Source: Bradyrhizobium guangzhouense (lineage in GTDB: Bacteria; Pseudomonadota; Alphaproteobacteria; Rhizobiales; Xanthobacteraceae). Taken from it: a stretch of DNA of 64,000 bases. Below the pieces are notes generated by a model, which saw only the letters and a list, made by a program, of their open reading frames with translations, did not search any database and was not told where the DNA came from. Position numbers and translations under genes: made by a program. Of this stretch, positions 62,400-64,000 are shown piece after piece. The stretch is taken from the NCBI RefSeq assembly GCF_004114955.1, contig NZ_CP030054.1:558001-622000 (forward strand), given 5' to 3'. Position 1 is the first letter of the stretch. Every line of letters starts with the position of its first letter.

Positions 62400-63671
62400 A
62401 TGATGACGAGCGTTAATACGCCTGCGCTGCCGGCCGTTGGCGACCTGTCGCCGCAGGTTCAGCTACGTGGAATAGAGGCAACAAAGGTCGTGCTCGGTTC
62501 CGGAATTGGCATGTTGACCAATTTCGGGCCGATCGTAATCTATACTTTCGGAACATTCCTGCTGCCAATTGTCAACGATACGGGCTGGTCGAGGGCCAGC
62601 GTGGCTGCCGCTCTTGCGCCAGCTGCTCTCTGCTCCGGCTTCTCGCAGCCAATCGTCGGGTGGCTGGTCGACCGATATGGGCCGCGCGTCTTTGCAGGCT
62701 TTTCTTTCGCTTTGTTTGCGCTCGGCCTGATTGCACTCGGTCAACTTCCACGTGATCCCTTAAGTTTTGCAATCTTTATGGGCCTGCTCGGACTCCTTGG
62801 CGCGGGGCAAGGGATCACGGCTTTCACCTACATAGTCACTCGGACTTTTTCGACCTTTCGTGGGTTTGCGCTCGGCATCATTAATGCAGCCTCGGCCGCC
62901 GGCATCATGTTAATGCCCGCGATCGCCACCTTTTCCATTGCAGAATACGGCTGGCGCAACAGCTACGCAGCGATCGGCGCTGGGGTCGCAATCCTTGGCG
63001 CAGTAGCCGTCATCTGGCTCATTCCCGGCAAGGAGCGCTTTCAGAAGTCCGCCGCTTCCGCGCAATCCTCCAAGCTTGTCTTCGGTGAGCTTTTGTCTGC
63101 TCCAATTTTTTGGATGCTTGCGTTGGCATTCCTACTGATGACGCTCGCCATTCAAGGTATGATTGTCCACATGACACCGTTGTTGATCGATCGCGGCTTT
63201 CGGCCCGTCGATGCGGCGGCTGTGATGGCGACATACGGCATGACGATGCTGGTAGCCCGCTTCTTGCTCGGGTCCATGCTTGATCGATGGTCTCCACGGT
63301 TGGTAGCGGTCGTTGGTTGCCTCGGTCCTGTGGCTGCCGGACTGCTGTTGGTCTCGACACGGCAGACTTCTATGGTTTATTTGGCCGCAGCTCTTCTTGC
63401 GCTTGGAGCGGGAGCAGAGTCGGATCTCATCCCATACACTGTCGCACGGCAATTCGGCGTTGCCCAGCTGGGGCAAAAGATCGGGCTGTTTATCGTCGTG
63501 TTCGCCATTGGCGTAGCCATTGGCCCGCTGATGTTTTCCGCGGTTCAAGCCTTGCGGGGAAACTACGACATCGCGCTCATCGCCAGTAGCGCCCTGATGC
63601 TGGCGGCGTCAGTCATCTTTGCTTTGATCCCATCCGCCTCGTTAAGCCAAAACGGCGAAAAGAGCGGCTGA
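62400..63671 (+). CDS. MFS transporter
   Basis: 423 aa with about 12 membrane segments. The start of the second helix block (GWSRASVAAALAPAALCSGFSQPIVGWLVDRYGPR) has the conserved MFS loop between helices 2 and 3 (GWLVDRYGPR), repeated in the second half as GSMLDRWSPR. The family is oxalate/formate-antiporter or monocarboxylate-like rather than aromatic-acid H+ symporter, as judged by general layout. GGGAGG precedes the ATG at 62400 (or 62403). It is co-transcribed with the VOC and SnoaL-like genes and probably imports the substrate of the module. Confidence 0.88.
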   Translation: MMTSVNTPALPAVGDLSPQVQLRGIEATKVVLGSGIGMLTNFGPIVIYTFGTFLLPIVNDTGWSRASVAAALAPAALCSGFSQPIVGWLVDRYGPRVFAGFSFALFALGLIALGQLPRDPLSFAIFMGLLGLLGAGQGITAFTYIVTRTFSTFRGFALGIINAASAAGIMLMPAIATFSIAEYGWRNSYAAIGAGVAILGAVAVIWLIPGKERFQKSAASAQSSKLVFGELLSAPIFWMLALAFLLMTLAIQGMIVHMTPLLIDRGFRPVDAAAVMATYGMTMLVARFLLGSMLDRWSPRLVAVVGCLGPVAAGLLLVSTRQTSMVYLAAALLALGAGAESDLIPYTVARQFGVAQLGQKIGLFIVVFAIGVAIGPLMFSAVQALRGNYDIALIASSALMLAASVIFALIPSASLSQNGEKSG

Positions 63672-63711
63672 GTCAGCCTTCATCAGCGCCTCAAAAAAAG
63701 AAGGTATCTCA

Positions 63712-64000
63712 ATGAAAGTAGCTCGATTTGCTCGGAATGGCTCGGTCAGCATCGGCCTTGTGAAGGGCGACGGCATCATCTCCCTGTCGCCGTTTGATAA
63801 AGGCCTATCTGATATCGATGAAGTAGTGGCTGCGGAAGGCTGGGCTCGCGCAGAAAAGCTTATGACACGCGAGCCTGACCTGAAGATTGGTGACGTTGAG
63901 TTTCTTCCTCCCCTGTCTGCTAGGGCCAGGGTGTTCTGCGTTGGCTTCAACTATAAAGCTCACGTAGACGAGACCGGAAACGAGGCGCCTGCTTACCCGA
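63712..64000 (+). CDS. fumarylacetoacetate hydrolase (FAH) family protein (partial)
   Basis: The first ~96 residues of an FAH protein, cut by the window edge. It begins MKVARFARNGSVSIGLVKGDG and reaches LPPLSARARVFCVGFNYKAHVDETGNEAPAYP, the start of the FAH catalytic domain. It lies 40 nt after the MFS gene on the same strand. As the final step of the VOC operon it might hydrolyse the ring-cleavage product. An AAGAAGG-like ribosome-binding site lies upstream. Confidence 0.85.
   Translation, partial: MKVARFARNGSVSIGLVKGDGIISLSPFDKGLSDIDEVVAAEGWARAEKLMTREPDLKIGDVEFLPPLSARARVFCVGFNYKAHVDETGNEAPAYP

Noticed and set aside
1..64000. CRISPR array, tRNA or rRNA genes, phage structural genes
   Set aside because: No regular repeat-spacer arrays, no tRNA-like cloverleaf and no phage head or tail genes were recognised on reading.

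Overview
The window reads as an accessory region of an alphaproteobacterial chromosome, most likely a Bradyrhizobium-like member of the Rhizobiales. The basis is high-GC codon usage, many ABC/Liv transporters, SDR, FAH, CaiB and LeuCD-like catabolic genes, and GntR, IclR, LysR and PadR regulators. The genus is an inference; no rRNA, tRNA or housekeeping marker was seen. Coding is dense, but there are several decayed genes (an IS630 element, a Fic gene, a leuD copy, a Liv binding protein, a carotenoid oxygenase), as expected of mobile or accessory DNA.

Layout. (1) 1-7.2 kb: an NMT1/SsuA-type ABC importer (binding protein, ATPase, permease cut by the window edge), a type III CoA-transferase and an HMG-CoA-lyase-like enzyme on the minus strand, then an aromatic-type aminotransferase and a GntR regulator. 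(2) 7.2-26.5 kb: a stress/defence-like and secretion region. It holds a membrane diguanylate cyclase, a Fic remnant, an AAA+ ATPase/subtilase pair, a HigBA toxin-antitoxin pair with a perfect 16-bp inverted repeat upstream, a three-gene cassette (nitrilase-fold hydrolase, winged-helix protein, small protein), a cluster of four exported proteins (lipoprotein, astacin-like metalloprotease, trypsin-like protease, DUF900 alpha/beta hydrolase), a degenerate IS630 element and a HipA/HipB pair. (3) 27-50.5 kb: a large catabolic region. It holds two LeuC/LeuD-type hydratase pairs (one frameshifted), an HpcH/HpaI aldolase, a complete Liv-type importer, a PEP-mutase/isocitrate-lyase family protein, several SDRs, and an apparent operon of hydroxylase-esterase fusion, FAH hydrolase, gentisate-dioxygenase-like cupin and LeuCD. 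(4) 50.8-64 kb: NhaA, then a PadR regulator divergent from a second aromatic module (MhpA-like hydroxylase, SDR, fused indolepyruvate oxidoreductase, carotenoid/lignostilbene oxygenase, VOC protein, SnoaL-like protein, MFS transporter, FAH hydrolase).

How the genes may work together (inference). The 40-46.6 kb operon fits a gentisate route in which the ring-cleavage product is hydrolysed directly. A LeuCD-like enzyme would then hydrate maleate, or citraconate from a methylated ring, to malate or citramalate. The CoA-transferase/HMGL-like pair at 2.4-4.6 kb resembles the citramalate CoA-transferase and citramalyl-CoA lyase pair, and could finish such a route. A 16-bp motif recurs in the same orientation upstream of both LeuC genes, the cupin gene and on both sides of the divergent PEP-mutase/SDR pair, suggesting one shared regulator. 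A different 22-bp near-palindrome occurs next to padR and upstream of the VOC gene, defining a likely PadR regulon for the second module.
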